Part shown: in pieces, positions 27,559 to 37,697 of the stretch
How the letters are laid out: the number at the start of each line of letters is the position of its first letter
Position numbering within the stretch: the first letter of the stretch is position 1
Assembly (NCBI RefSeq): GCF_000202835.1
Contig: NC_015186.1
Location: 1,860,001-1,924,000 of the forward strand
DNA: 64,000 bases
Source: Acidiphilium multivorum AIU301
GTDB lineage: Bacteria; Pseudomonadota; Alphaproteobacteria; Acetobacterales; Acetobacteraceae
Reading direction: 5' to 3'
Position numbers and translations under genes: made by a program
The notes under the pieces: model-generated
Told to the model about the DNA's origin: nothing
The model's input: only the letters and a program-made list of their open reading frames with translations
The model's database searches: none

Positions 27559-28419
27559 TCAGTGGATCAGGATGTAATGGATGGTTGCCGTTACCTGCTC
27601 GGATTTCGCTTTCGAGCCTGGCGGGAATTTCGGCACATGCGCGCCGTTGAACAGGCCGTACCACGCCATGTCGAGCAGCGGCGCGCCGGAGCGGCGGACC
27701 ATGCGCAGGTCGATCACCCGCCCGTCGGGCAACACGGTGAAGCTGACCGTCACCGAGCCCTGCTGGCCCTGGGCGGCGGCACCCTCGGGGTAATAGTCGT
27801 GGGTGTTCACCCATTTGTTGAATGCGCTCTGCCAGTCCGGACCGGCCTTGCCCTTGAAGACGATGTCCGGCGCGTGCCGGTTGAAGTCGGGTGCTGCGGG
27901 GGCGAGGTTGAGCGCCGTGCTGCGGTGGGCGAGCGCGGTGGTCGGCCGGGTGCCGAACGACATGCCGTTCATCACCATGTAGGAGTGGCGCGGCGCGGGC
28001 CGGGCCGGGTGCGGCGGTGACTTCGGCACCGGCGGCGCCTGCGGGATGATGGCGGCCTGCATCGCCGGCGGGGTGAAGGGCTTCATGTTGAGATGGACCG
28101 CCGGCGGCGGGGCAGGCGACGGTGCCGGCCGAGGCGCCGGTTGCGGCTGTGGCGGCGGCGCGGCCATGGGCGGCGGCGGCGGCAGGTTCGGCACCGCGTT
28201 CGGCGCATGGGTCGGCGTCTTCGGCGCGGCGTTCCGCTTCGCGGTGTGGGTGAGGCCGGAATTCTGGAACACGACCGCGATGCCGGATTCGGGTTGCGGC
28301 TCCGGCAGCCGGCGGGAATGCACCACGTAGAGCAGCAGCAGCAGGATCGCCGCGTGCAGGGCCAGCGAAACCGGCAGGGGAATGCGCCAGCGCGGCCGCC
28401 GCCGCCTCTCCCGCGTCAT
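27559..28419 (-). CDS. TonB-family energy-transducer-like protein
   Basis: About 286 residues: a basic N-terminus (RERRRRPRWR), one membrane helix (about residues 15-38), a long Pro/Ala-rich periplasmic spacer (about 75-150) and a C-terminal TonB-like domain (YYPEGAAAQGQQGSVTVSFTV... DGRVIDLRMVRRSG). Such proteins couple the ExbBD proton-driven motor to outer-membrane receptors. No exbB/exbD or receptor gene is adjacent, so the partners must be elsewhere. The start at 28419 is the first Met before the basic segment; there is no strong ribosome-binding site. Confidence 0.8.
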   Translation of the reverse strand: MTRERRRRPRWRIPLPVSLALHAAILLLLLYVVHSRRLPEPQPESGIAVVFQNSGLTHTAKRNAAPKTPTHAPNAVPNLPPPPPMAAPPPQPQPAPRPAPSPAPPPAVHLNMKPFTPPAMQAAIIPQAPPVPKSPPHPARPAPRHSYMVMNGMSFGTRPTTALAHRSTALNLAPAAPDFNRHAPDIVFKGKAGPDWQSAFNKWVNTHDYYPEGAAAQGQQGSVTVSFTVLPDGRVIDLRMVRRSGAPLLDMAWYGLFNGAHVPKFPPGSKAKSEQVTATIHYILIH

Positions 28420-28465
28420 CGGCGGCGGCGCGGCACCAAGCGCCGCGCCGCCGGCCCGGACCGGA

Positions 28466-28990
28466 TCAGTAATGCGGATAGGCGTAGTAGCCGGGCGGCG
28501 CGTAGGCGGGCGCGCCGTAGTTGTAGGCCGGTCCGTATCCGCGCGCATAGCCTTCCATCTTGTTGCCGTGCGCCACCATACACTGCGCATAGGCCACGTT
28601 GTAGCGCGCCTGCATCGAGTCCGCCGCGTTCTGGGCGTTGCCCCCGCCCATGGCGCTGCCGAGCAGCAGGCCGGAGCCCGCGCCGATCGCGGCGCCGGTG
28701 CCGGCATTGCCGCCCGCGGCGCCGAGCAGCGCGCCGGCCGCGGCACCGAGCAGCGTGCCGCCGACCGCCGTGTTGGTGGCCGACTGGCCGGCGGCCTGCG
28801 CCTCGGCCGGGTTGATCTGGCGGCTCGCGTAATAACGGCAGAGCGAGTCGTCATGGCGGAACTGGTCGAACGAAACGCCCGGCCCGGGCATCGAGACGAC
28901 GCTCGGCCCGCTCGGCGGCGCCACGGCGCAGCCGGCGAGCAGAAGGGCGATGGCGGCGGCGGCAGGCAGAACTGGCTTCATGTCCTTCAT
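28466..28990 (-). CDS. Glycine-zipper lipoprotein
   Basis: A 174-residue predicted lipoprotein (signal ending LLLAGC at about residue 21). A long Gly/Ala-rich central region (about 75-115: GGTLLGAAAGALLGAAGG and GAAIGAGSGLLLGSAMGGG) forms a glycine zipper. A Tyr/Pro-rich tail (YGPAYNYGAPAYAPPGYYAY) follows. Conserved-looking cysteines lie in DDSLCRYYA and YAQCMVAHG. It is probably outer-membrane associated. It lies 46 bp upstream of the TonB-like gene on the same strand. Confidence 0.75.
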   Translation of the reverse strand: MKDMKPVLPAAAAIALLLAGCAVAPPSGPSVVSMPGPGVSFDQFRHDDSLCRYYASRQINPAEAQAAGQSATNTAVGGTLLGAAAGALLGAAGGNAGTGAAIGAGSGLLLGSAMGGGNAQNAADSMQARYNVAYAQCMVAHGNKMEGYARGYGPAYNYGAPAYAPPGYYAYPHY

Positions 28991-29084
28991 CCTGTTGGTT
29001 GGAGCCCCGTCCAGATAGTTGGCGCGCGGGCGGCGGAACGCAACGGCGATCGCCCGCGAGGCAGGCCGCCGGCCGTGAGGCGCG

Positions 29085-30236
29085 TCACAGCCCGTCGAAG
29101 AATTCCTTCACCTTGGCGAAGAATCCCTCGTGTTCCGGGCTGCCGGAGGCGGTGTTGCCGGCCTCGCGCTCGAACTCCTCGAGCAGTTCGCGCTGGCGCT
29201 TCGTCAGGTTCTGCGGCGTCTCGACCGCGACCTGGATATACATGTCGCCCCGCGCCGTGCTGCGCAGCACCGAGAACCCCTTGCCGCGCAGGCGGAACTG
29301 GTCGCCCGTCTGGGTGCCGGCGGGGATCTTGACCCGGGCGCGCGTGCCGTCGATCGCCGGAACCTCGATCTCGCCGCCGAGGGCGGCCTGGGCCATGCGC
29401 AGCGGCACACGGCAGAACACGTTGGCGCCATCGCGCTGGAAGATCGGGTGCGGGCGGATCGAGACATGAACGTAGAGATCGCCGGGCGGCGCGCCGCGGC
29501 CGCCGGCCTCGCCCTCGCCGGAGAGGCGGATGCGCGTGCCGTCCTCGACGCCGGCGGGAATGGTGACCGAGAGCGTGCGCTCGCGCGGCACGGTGCCGGC
29601 GCCGGAGCAGACCCGGCAGGGATTGCGCACGGTGCGGCCGGCGCCACCGCAGGTCGGGCAGGTGCGCTCGACGACGAAGAAGCCCTGCTGGGCGCGCACC
29701 CTGCCGGCGCCGCCACAGGTCGGGCAGGTGTCGTTCGCGGCGGACTTGTCGGCCGAGCCGGTGCCCGAACAGGCATCGCAGGACACGCGCGTGGGCACGC
29801 GGATCTCGGTCTTGGTGCCGGTGAAGGCCTGGGTCAGGTCGATCTCGACGGCGGCGCGCAGGTCGGCGCCCGCGCGCTCGGTGCGGCCACCGCGGCGGCC
29901 GCCCATCGCCTCGCCGAACATTTGCTCGAAAATGTCGCCGATGCCGCCCTCGAACCCGCCGAAGCCGCCGAAGCCGCCGCCGAAGCCGCCGGCCCCCGGC
30001 CCGCCGCCATTCTCGAACGCGGCATGGCCGAAGCGGTCATAGGCGGCGCGCTTCTGCTCGTCCTTGAGGACGTCGTAGGCTTCGTTGATGTCCTTGAATT
30101 TCTGCTCGGCCGCGGCGTCGCCCGGGTTGCGGTCCGGGTGGTACTGCATCGCCAGCTTGCGATAGGCCTTCTTCAGCTCATCGGCCGAAGCGCCCCGCGA
30201 CACGCCGAGAAGTTCGTAATAATCCGTCTTCGCCAT
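29085..30236 (-). CDS. dnaJ: Chaperone protein DnaJ
   Basis: A 383-residue type I Hsp40. The J domain (residues 1-70) has the HPD motif in [10 protein letters not shown] Gly/Phe-rich linker (about 78-105) follows. Four zinc-finger CxxCxGxG repeats ([32 protein letters not shown]) lie at about 150-215, then the substrate-binding C-terminal domains. It delivers clients to DnaK and stimulates its ATPase. It lies 94 bp after dnaK, separated by a hairpin that may lower its expression relative to dnaK. Confidence 0.97.
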   Translation of the reverse strand: MAKTDYYELLGVSRGASADELKKAYRKLAMQYHPDRNPGDAAAEQKFKDINEAYDVLKDEQKRAAYDRFGHAAFENGGGPGAGGFGGGFGGFGGFEGGIGDIFEQMFGEAMGGRRGGRTERAGADLRAAVEIDLTQAFTGTKTEIRVPTRVSCDACSGTGSADKSAANDTCPTCGGAGRVRAQQGFFVVERTCPTCGGAGRTVRNPCRVCSGAGTVPRERTLSVTIPAGVEDGTRIRLSGEGEAGGRGAPPGDLYVHVSIRPHPIFQRDGANVFCRVPLRMAQAALGGEIEVPAIDGTRARVKIPAGTQTGDQFRLRGKGFSVLRSTARGDMYIQVAVETPQNLTKRQRELLEEFEREAGNTASGSPEHEGFFAKVKEFFDGL

Positions 30237-30274
30237 GGTCCCGGCTTAACCCCGACAATCTCTGAAACAAGAAT

Positions 30275-30300
30275 GTCCCGGACCATTGCTGGCCCGGGAC
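30275..30300 (-). terminator. Hairpin between dnaK and dnaJ
   Basis: GTCCCGG and CCGGGAC form a 7-bp stem, extendable by a few inner pairs, around a 12-base loop. On the transcribed strand it is followed by ATTCTTGTTTC. It probably acts as a partial terminator or RNA-end stabiliser, favouring more dnaK than dnaJ transcript. Confidence 0.45.
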
Positions 30301-30330
30301 TGGTAACCGTCTATCGCGCGGCGGACGACG

Positions 30331-32238
<1,908 letters not shown>

Positions 32239-32308
32239 AGAAACGCTCCTTTCAGCGGGTGAGCCGGACCCGAAGCATCGGGCGCACCCCTATTGTTTCA
32301 CCCCGTTG

Positions 32309-32337
32309 ATGTATTGAACCACCCCCGAAGGCACAAG
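32309..32337 (-). promoter_or_regulatory. Candidate sigma-32 heat-shock promoter for dnaK
   Basis: On the dnaK strand, CTTG is followed after 17 bases by CAATACAT. This resembles the alphaproteobacterial RpoH pattern (CTTG, then a CYTAT-like -10). It lies in the 158-bp grpE-dnaK gap, about 71 bp before dnaK. No CIRCE element (the HrcA operator) is visible here. Confidence 0.4.
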
Positions 32338-32396
32338 GGGCGGCCGGCCGGCGGCTGCGGAAATTTAGCCGCCCGGCGTTAACGAAAACTCAAGGC

Positions 32397-33005
32397 TCAC
32401 GCCTCGATATCCAGCGGCTTGCCCGCCTGCGCCCTGGCGACGACGACCATCGCCGGCTTGAGCAGGCGGCCGTTCAGCGTCCAGGTGCGGCTCCAGGCCT
32501 GGATCACCGTGCCCGGCGGGGCATCGGATGTCTCCTGCTCGCCCATCGCCTGGTGCTTGTCGGCGTCGAATGTCGCGCCCATCGCCTCCTCGGCGCGGAT
32601 GCCGTGGCGCTCGAGCATGGCGATGAAGCTGCGCTCGACCCCGGCGAAACCGTCGCGCAGCCTGGCGAGCAGTGGCGACTCGCCCTCCTGCGGCGGCGGC
32701 AGCGCATCCAGCCCGCGGCGAAGGTTCTCGGCGGTCTCGGCAACGTCGGCGGCGAATTTCTGCACGGCGTAGAGCCGCGCATCCTCCACCTCACGCCGCG
32801 TGCGGGCCCGCAGGTTCTCCATCTCCGCCTGCGCGCGCACCCATTTGTCCCGCAGGTCGGCGGACTCCGCCTCGAGGGCGGCGATCCGCTCGCGGGCGGC
32901 GGCAAGCTGCTCGGCCTCGGAAGCGGGCGCCCTCTCGCTGCCGGCCTCCAAGGGATCCGCCCCCGCGTCGAGCACGGGTTCGGCGTTCAGCGTGTCTTCG
33001 GTCAT
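32397..33005 (-). CDS. grpE: Nucleotide exchange factor GrpE
   Basis: A 202-residue co-chaperone. A long coiled coil spans about residues 30-80 (EAEQLAAARERIAALEAESADLRDK...). The conserved C-terminal beta domain has FDADKHQAMGEQE near 145 and TWTLNGRLLKPAMVVVA near 175. It exchanges ADP for ATP on DnaK. The ATG at 33005 is preferred over an upstream TTG. First gene of grpE-dnaK-dnaJ. Confidence 0.95.
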   Translation of the reverse strand: MTEDTLNAEPVLDAGADPLEAGSERAPASEAEQLAAARERIAALEAESADLRDKWVRAQAEMENLRARTRREVEDARLYAVQKFAADVAETAENLRRGLDALPPPQEGESPLLARLRDGFAGVERSFIAMLERHGIRAEEAMGATFDADKHQAMGEQETSDAPPGTVIQAWSRTWTLNGRLLKPAMVVVARAQAGKPLDIEA

Positions 33006-33132
33006 GCGCCGCAATTAAGACACGGCCCGACCCTGCACAAGGGCCGGCGCGGTCGGATGGCCGCGGAACGAAAGCCGCAACGATTACAATTTTTAATTTT
33101 GGGCGTTACATGACCACACGTATAACGTGCAT

Positions 33133-33417
33133 ATGCCAATTGCCGATCTCCGCCCGACCGACCTTCCGCGTTCCCCTGTCGATGCCGTCTTCCGGCGCAT
33201 GATCGCGAGCCGCGACGAAAAGATCGCGGGATTGCAGGACCGGATTCTCGACCTCGAGGAAAGGCTGCGCCGGCAGGAGGCCCGCCATGCGCTGGACGCG
33301 GTGCACGCCGCGGCGCTCGCCCGGCTGAACGCCGAACTGGTCTGGCCCGATGGGCCCTGGCCGGTGCGCGCCGTGCTGCCGCTCGCCCGGCTGATCCGCC
33401 GCGTTACCCGGCGTTGA
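33133..33417 (+). CDS. Small coiled-coil hypothetical protein, 94 aa
   Basis: No family recognised. Central residues (about 26-60) form a clear charged coiled coil (SRDEKIAGLQDRILDLEERLRR), followed by a hydrophobic/basic C-terminus ending RRVTRR. It is divergent from grpE, downstream of an AT-rich region, with a CACGT-N3-ACGTG inverted repeat (33117-33129) just before the ATG. Its 3' end overlaps the convergent SDR gene by 14 bp. Confidence 0.55.
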   Translation: MPIADLRPTDLPRSPVDAVFRRMIASRDEKIAGLQDRILDLEERLRRQEARHALDAVHAAALARLNAELVWPDGPWPVRAVLPLARLIRRVTRR

Positions 33418-34168
33418 ACGACACGTCGCGCTGCCGGCGCATCAGGTGCTCGCCGGCATCGACATAGAGCGTGGTGCCGGTGACCGACGGGGTTTCGACG
33501 ATGAAACGCACCGCACGCGCGATGTCCTCCGGCTGCGAGCCGCGCCGCAGCGGTGTTGCGCTCTGGCCGCGGCGGAAATTCTCCTCGCTCTGCTTCGCGG
33601 CGATCAGCGTCAGCCCCGGCGCGACACCGCAGACCCGGATCGCCGGCGCCAGCGCCATCGCGAGCATCTCGGTCGCCGCGGCGAGGGCGGCCTTGGACAG
33701 CGTATAGGCGAAGAAATCAGGGTTCAGGTTCGCGAGTTTCTGGTCGAGCAGGTTGACGATCACGCCCTGCCGGCCGCCGATCCGCGCCGCCATGTCGCGC
33801 GCCAGCAGCACCGGCGCGGCGAGGTTCGGCGCCATGTGGGCGGCGATCGAGCCGGCGGTGACGCTGGCGGCGGAATCGAACTCGAAGCGCGAGGCGTTGT
33901 TGACCAGCACGCCGATCGGCCCGGCCAGCGCCTCGGCCCGCGCGATCAGGGATTCGACCGCCGCCGGATCGGCGAGGTCGGCGGCCAGGACATGCGCCAC
34001 CCCGCCCTGGGCGCGCAGCTCGGCGGCAAGGGCTTCGGCCTCGCCGGACGAGGCGCGGTGGTGGATGACGACCGGAAAGCCGGCCTGCGACAGGCTGCGG
34101 ACGATCGCGGCCCCCAGCCGCTTCGCGCCGCCCGTCACCAGCGCCGCGCCCTCGAACGGCGCGGTCAT
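33404..34168 (-). CDS. SDR oxidoreductase, pteridine-reductase-like
   Basis: A 254-residue SDR with TGGAKRLGAAI (residues 12-22). The arginine there is typical of NADPH-dependent FolM/pteridine reductase-type enzymes. NNASRFEFDS is near 87, the active-site YTLSKAAL near 158 and GVAPGLTL near 185. It may reduce dihydropterins or dihydrofolate, or act on another carbonyl; not proven. Its ATG overlaps the upstream gene by four bases, making it the last of a coupled trio. Confidence 0.82.
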   Translation of the reverse strand: MTAPFEGAALVTGGAKRLGAAIVRSLSQAGFPVVIHHRASSGEAEALAAELRAQGGVAHVLAADLADPAAVESLIARAEALAGPIGVLVNNASRFEFDSAASVTAGSIAAHMAPNLAAPVLLARDMAARIGGRQGVIVNLLDQKLANLNPDFFAYTLSKAALAAATEMLAMALAPAIRVCGVAPGLTLIAAKQSEENFRRGQSATPLRRGSQPEDIARAVRFIVETPSVTGTTLYVDAGEHLMRRQRDVSFNAG

Positions 34169-34911
34169 GGGAACAGCGCCGCGGCGAGGGCGGCGGGATC
34201 GTCGAGCAGCGCGGTCGGGCGCGGGGCGAGCAGGTCGAACAGCCGCGCGGTGCCGAAGGCGGCGAGATCGACATCCATCATGTCCGCGACCATCGCCTCG
34301 TAGTTGTCCTCGAGGCGGCGGCTCGCCGGATCGAGCCCGGTGACCAGCAGCAGCCCGGTCGGCGGGGCATCCAGCGCCAGCAGCCGCAGCTCCGGCCGGT
34401 AGCGGCGCAGCAGCACGGCGACCTTCCAGACATCGCCGGCCCACCAGCCGGGCACCACGGCATCGCGGCGCAGGTCGGGGTTCTGGTCGCGGTTGGTGAT
34501 GCGCGGGTCGATCGGCAGGCAGTCATGCAGCGCGATCACGCTGCGCCCGTGGCAGACATGCTCGGTGTTGACGATGTCGCGGAGCAGGAACTCGAAGCGG
34601 TGCATCCCGTCCAGGAAGGCGAAATCGACCGGGCCGCCGAGCAGCGCCAGCGGGTCGCGCCGGGCGAAGAAATCGTCGCTCGTGCAGGCGAAGAGATGGC
34701 AGGCGGGCTTGCCGGCGAGCACGTCGCGGTCGAGCCGGAAATCGGGGTCGATCGCGAGGCTCTCGGCTTCCGCCAAGGCCAGCGACTCGCCGCGCCAGAC
34801 GCCGATCTCGAGATAGCGGCGCGGTGCCAGGGCACGGTGCAGCCGGCCGAGGCAGTCGAGATAGTCCGCACCCTGGTGGTGCGCCATCACCTCCGGCGCC
34901 GGCACGTTCAT
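34165..34911 (-). CDS. Class I SAM methyltransferase-like protein
   Basis: A 248-residue protein. YLEIGVWRGESLALAEA (about residues 31-47) resembles the SAM-binding motif I of class I methyltransferases of the Methyltransf_24 type. VDFAFLDGMHRFEFLLRD (about 98-115) matches their motif with an acidic catalytic/metal residue, and SVIALHDCLPIDP follows. The acceptor is unknown; such proteins often modify sugars or O-antigens. The start at 34911 overlaps the stop of the lipoprotein gene (ATGA). Confidence 0.7.
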   Translation of the reverse strand: MNVPAPEVMAHHQGADYLDCLGRLHRALAPRRYLEIGVWRGESLALAEAESLAIDPDFRLDRDVLAGKPACHLFACTSDDFFARRDPLALLGGPVDFAFLDGMHRFEFLLRDIVNTEHVCHGRSVIALHDCLPIDPRITNRDQNPDLRRDAVVPGWWAGDVWKVAVLLRRYRPELRLLALDAPPTGLLLVTGLDPASRRLEDNYEAMVADMMDVDLAAFGTARLFDLLAPRPTALLDDPAALAAALFP

Positions 34912-35432
34912 CGCGCCGTGCCGCGCGCCTGGCCGAGTTCGGACGGCGTCATCTGGAAGCCGACCAGCACCTGCTGCGCGGCGCTGCGCGGCGCGTTCGG
35001 GAAATCGAGCCGGATCGGCTTCGTGGTGGCGACGGCCTGCGTCGCGCCGTTGCGGAAATCGAAGCGCACCGGATAGACCTGCTTGGCGATGATGCTGTCG
35101 CCCTCGGTGATCGCCACGAAATACGGCAATGTGAAGTCGTCCTGCCGGGCGGCGAGGCCCTTGGTGGCGGCGAAGCCGATGCGGAAGACGACGCGCTCGC
35201 CATGATGGCCGCGCGCGGTGCACTTGCCGGCGACGCCGGTGACCCTGGCATCGATGATCCGGGCCGCGACCTCGTCGGACGGGCCGGCGCTGCGGACCAG
35301 GCGGCTTGCCTGCTGGAGCACGGCGACCTGCGGGCAGTCGAGCTTCGGGCCGGACCCGCCGGCGCAGGCGGCAAGAGCGAGCGGGACGAACAGGGCGGCA
35401 AGGCGGGCGATGCGGGTCAACTCTGTCTCCAT
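34908..35432 (-). CDS. Predicted lipoprotein, 174 aa
   Basis: METELTRIARLAALFVPLALAAC is a lipoprotein signal with lipobox LAAC (cysteine at residue 23). The mature part is a single small domain with a Cys pair (KLDCPQV, GKCTARG) and alternating hydrophobic strands (VVFRIGFAATKG, VYPVRFDFRNG). No family recognised. It overlaps the methyltransferase-like gene by four bases and is divergent from thrB. An upstream in-frame start at 35477 would spoil the signal sequence. Confidence 0.7.
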   Translation of the reverse strand: METELTRIARLAALFVPLALAACAGGSGPKLDCPQVAVLQQASRLVRSAGPSDEVAARIIDARVTGVAGKCTARGHHGERVVFRIGFAATKGLAARQDDFTLPYFVAITEGDSIIAKQVYPVRFDFRNGATQAVATTKPIRLDFPNAPRSAAQQVLVGFQMTPSELGQARGTAR

Positions 35433-35488
35433 CCGATTTGTCGGTTCTCCCTTGCCATCAAATCGGCGATCGGTCATCTCCCGGGGCC

Positions 35489-36448
35489 ATGGCAGTCTAT
35501 ACGGAAGTGACGGACGACGCGCTGGCCGCGTTCCTCGAAGGATACGACATCGGCCGCATGGTCGCGTTCCGCGGCATCGCCGAGGGGGTCGAGAACAGCA
35601 ATTATTCGCTGCGCACCACCGAGGGCGACTTCATCCTCACGCTCTACGAACGGCGGGTCGACCCGGCGGACCTGCCCTGGTTTCTCGGGCTGATGGAACA
35701 TCTCGCCGCGAAATCCCTGCCCTGCCCGCTGCCGGTGCGCGCGCGCGACGGCGCCAATCTCAATCCGCTGGCCGGGCGGATCGCGGCGATCACCACCTTC
35801 CTGCCCGGCGTGTGGCCGCGGCGGCCGACGGTCGCGCATTGCGGCCCGCTCGGCGCGGCGATGGCGCGGATGCATCTCGCCGGCGAGGATTACGCGCCGA
35901 CCCGCGCCAACGCGCTCGGCCCGCAGGGCTGGCCGCCGCTGCTCGCGCGCTGCGGCGACAGCGGCGATGCGGTGCGGCCGGGCCTGACCGGCGAGGTTCG
36001 CGCGGCGCTGGACGCCACCCTCGCCGCCTGGCCGGGAGCGCTGCCGCGCGGGCACATCCATGCCGACCTGTTCCCCGACAACGTGTTCTTCCTCGACCAC
36101 GCGATCTCGGGGCTGATCGATTTCTATTTCGCCGCGACCGACCTGTACGCCTACGACATCGCGGTGTGCCTCAACGCCTGGTGCTTCGAGCCGGATTTCA
36201 GCTTCAACATCACCAAGTCGCGCGCGCTGCTGCGCGGCTACCAGGCGGTCCGCCCGCTCTCGGCCGCCGAGACCGAGGCGCTGCCGGTGCTCTGCCGGGG
36301 GGCGGCGATCCGCTTCCTGCTCACCCGGCTCTATGACTGGATCAACACGCCGGACGACGCGCTGGTGACGCGCAAGGACCCGCTCGACTATTACTGGCGC
36401 CTGCGCTTTCACCTGCAGGCGGGATCGGCGGCCGATTATGGCGTCTGA
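35489..36448 (+). CDS. thrB: Homoserine kinase (ThrB2 / APH-fold type)
   Basis: A 319-residue kinase of the choline-kinase/aminoglycoside-phosphotransferase fold, the homoserine kinase type used by alphaproteobacteria and pseudomonads. [16 protein letters not shown] opens the protein. [11 protein letters not shown] near residue 30 is the nucleotide loop. [11 protein letters not shown] near 190 is the catalytic Brenner-type motif and GLIDFYFA near 208 the metal motif. It phosphorylates homoserine in threonine synthesis. It overlaps rnhA by 11 bp, the usual alphaproteobacterial pairing. Confidence 0.93.
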   Translation: MAVYTEVTDDALAAFLEGYDIGRMVAFRGIAEGVENSNYSLRTTEGDFILTLYERRVDPADLPWFLGLMEHLAAKSLPCPLPVRARDGANLNPLAGRIAAITTFLPGVWPRRPTVAHCGPLGAAMARMHLAGEDYAPTRANALGPQGWPPLLARCGDSGDAVRPGLTGEVRAALDATLAAWPGALPRGHIHADLFPDNVFFLDHAISGLIDFYFAATDLYAYDIAVCLNAWCFEPDFSFNITKSRALLRGYQAVRPLSAAETEALPVLCRGAAIRFLLTRLYDWINTPDDALVTRKDPLDYYWRLRFHLQAGSAADYGV

Positions 36449-36920
36449 GCCGGGCGGACTGGTCGAGATCTGGACCGATGGCGGCTGCAAGCCCAATCCG
36501 GGCGCCGGCGGCTGGGCGGCGGTTCTGCGCTTCGGCGCGGCGGAGCGGGAAATGTCCGGCGCCGAGCGCGAGACCACCAACAACCGCATGGAACTGACCG
36601 CCGCCGCCGCCGCGCTGGAGGCGCTGAAGCGCCCGTGCCGGGTGAAACTGCACACCGACAGCGAATATCTGCGCAACGGCATCACCCGCTGGCATACCGG
36701 CTGGGTGCGGCGGAACTGGCGCAACGCGCAGGGCGACCCGGTGGCGAATTACGAGCTCTGGCAGCGCGTGCTGGCCGCGGCGAAGCCGCACGAGATCGAA
36801 TGGATCTGGGTGCGCGGCCATGCCGGCGACCCGATGAACGAGCGGGTCGACCAGTTGGCGACGGCGGCGCGCGAGGCGATGCTCCGCGAGCCGGCGGAGA
36901 CGTCCACGGCCCGCAGGTAA
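36438..36920 (+). CDS. rnhA: Ribonuclease HI
   Basis: A 160-residue endonuclease that cuts RNA in RNA-DNA hybrids. All four catalytic acidic residues are visible: Asp in [11 protein letters not shown], Glu in NNRMELTAA, Asp in HTDSEYL, and Asp in [12 protein letters not shown]. Length is normal. It overlaps thrB and is followed by a short GC palindrome (36921-36934) before the convergent SDR gene. Confidence 0.97.
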   Translation: MASEPGGLVEIWTDGGCKPNPGAGGWAAVLRFGAAEREMSGAERETTNNRMELTAAAAALEALKRPCRVKLHTDSEYLRNGITRWHTGWVRRNWRNAQGDPVANYELWQRVLAAAKPHEIEWIWVRGHAGDPMNERVDQLATAAREAMLREPAETSTARR

Positions 36921-36938
36921 CCGCCCGCGGGCGGACGG

Positions 36939-37697
36939 TCAGGCGACGGTGAACCCGCCATCGACCGGCAGGATCGCGCCGTTCACCATGCTGGCCGCAT
37001 CCGAGAGCAGGAAGGCGATCACCGACGCCACCTCCTCCGGCTGCGCGAACCGGCGCAGCGGGATCCGCGCCAGCATGGAGCCGGCCTTGGCGGGATCGCT
37101 CCAGGCGCGCTCGGCCATCGGCGTCAGCGTCACCACCGGGTTGACGCTGTTGGTGCGGATGCCGAACGGGCCGAGTTCCTGCGCCATCGTCATCGTCAGC
37201 GAATCGAGCGCCGCCTTGGACGCGCCATAGGCCGCGTGATCCGGCGTGCCCCAGAGGCTCGCGATCGAGGAGACGTTGACGATCGTCCCCTTCACCCCGC
37301 GGCGGATCCAGTCCCGCGCCACGACCTGGGCGACCAGCATCGGCGCCCGCGCGTTCACCGCCATGATCCGGTCGAACATCTCGGCCGTGGTGTCGACGAA
37401 CGGCGCGAGTTCGGCGATCCCGGCATTGTTGACCAGGGCGTCGACCGGCAGCGCCGCCTCGGCCAGGGCCGCCGCCGCCGCCGCATCGGCGAGGTCGACG
37501 GCATGGATCCGGCAGCCGGTCTCGGCGGCGAGGCTTTCGAGGTCGTCGGGCGCGCGGCTGGCGGCGACGACCTCCGCGCCCTCCGCCGCAAGCATCGCGA
37601 CCGCGACCCGGCCGATGCCCTTGCCCGCGCCGGTGACCAGGATGCGCCGCCCCGCGAAACGCCCGGTTCCCGAACCTCCCATCGCGTTCCTCCTCAA
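36939..37697 (-). CDS. L-xylulose/dicarbonyl reductase-type SDR
   Basis: A 252-residue SDR with TGAGKGIGR (about residues 21-29), NNAGIAEL near 90, catalytic Ser in NVSSIASL and YGASKAALD near 155. The C-terminal WSDPAKAGSMLARIPLRRFA block closely recalls the WSDP...ML.RIPL..FA signature of animal L-xylulose reductase (DCXR), so a ketopentose/pentitol substrate is likely. Its start overlaps the ABC ATPase stop by four bases, so it is the last gene of the polyol transporter operon. Confidence 0.82.
   Translation of the reverse strand: MRRNAMGGSGTGRFAGRRILVTGAGKGIGRVAVAMLAAEGAEVVAASRAPDDLESLAAETGCRIHAVDLADAAAAAALAEAALPVDALVNNAGIAELAPFVDTTAEMFDRIMAVNARAPMLVAQVVARDWIRRGVKGTIVNVSSIASLWGTPDHAAYGASKAALDSLTMTMAQELGPFGIRTNSVNPVVTLTPMAERAWSDPAKAGSMLARIPLRRFAQPEEVASVIAFLLSDAASMVNGAILPVDGGFTVA

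Noticed and set aside
32239-32396. CIRCE element (TTAGCACTC-N9-GAGTGCTAA) sought before dnaK because hrcA is present
   Set aside because: No such repeat is present; only an RpoH-like promoter candidate is visible.
36921-36934. CCGCC-CGCG-GGCGG palindrome between rnhA and the SDR gene considered as a terminator
   Set aside because: Only five base pairs with a four-base loop and no T-run; such GC palindromes are expected by chance in this DNA.
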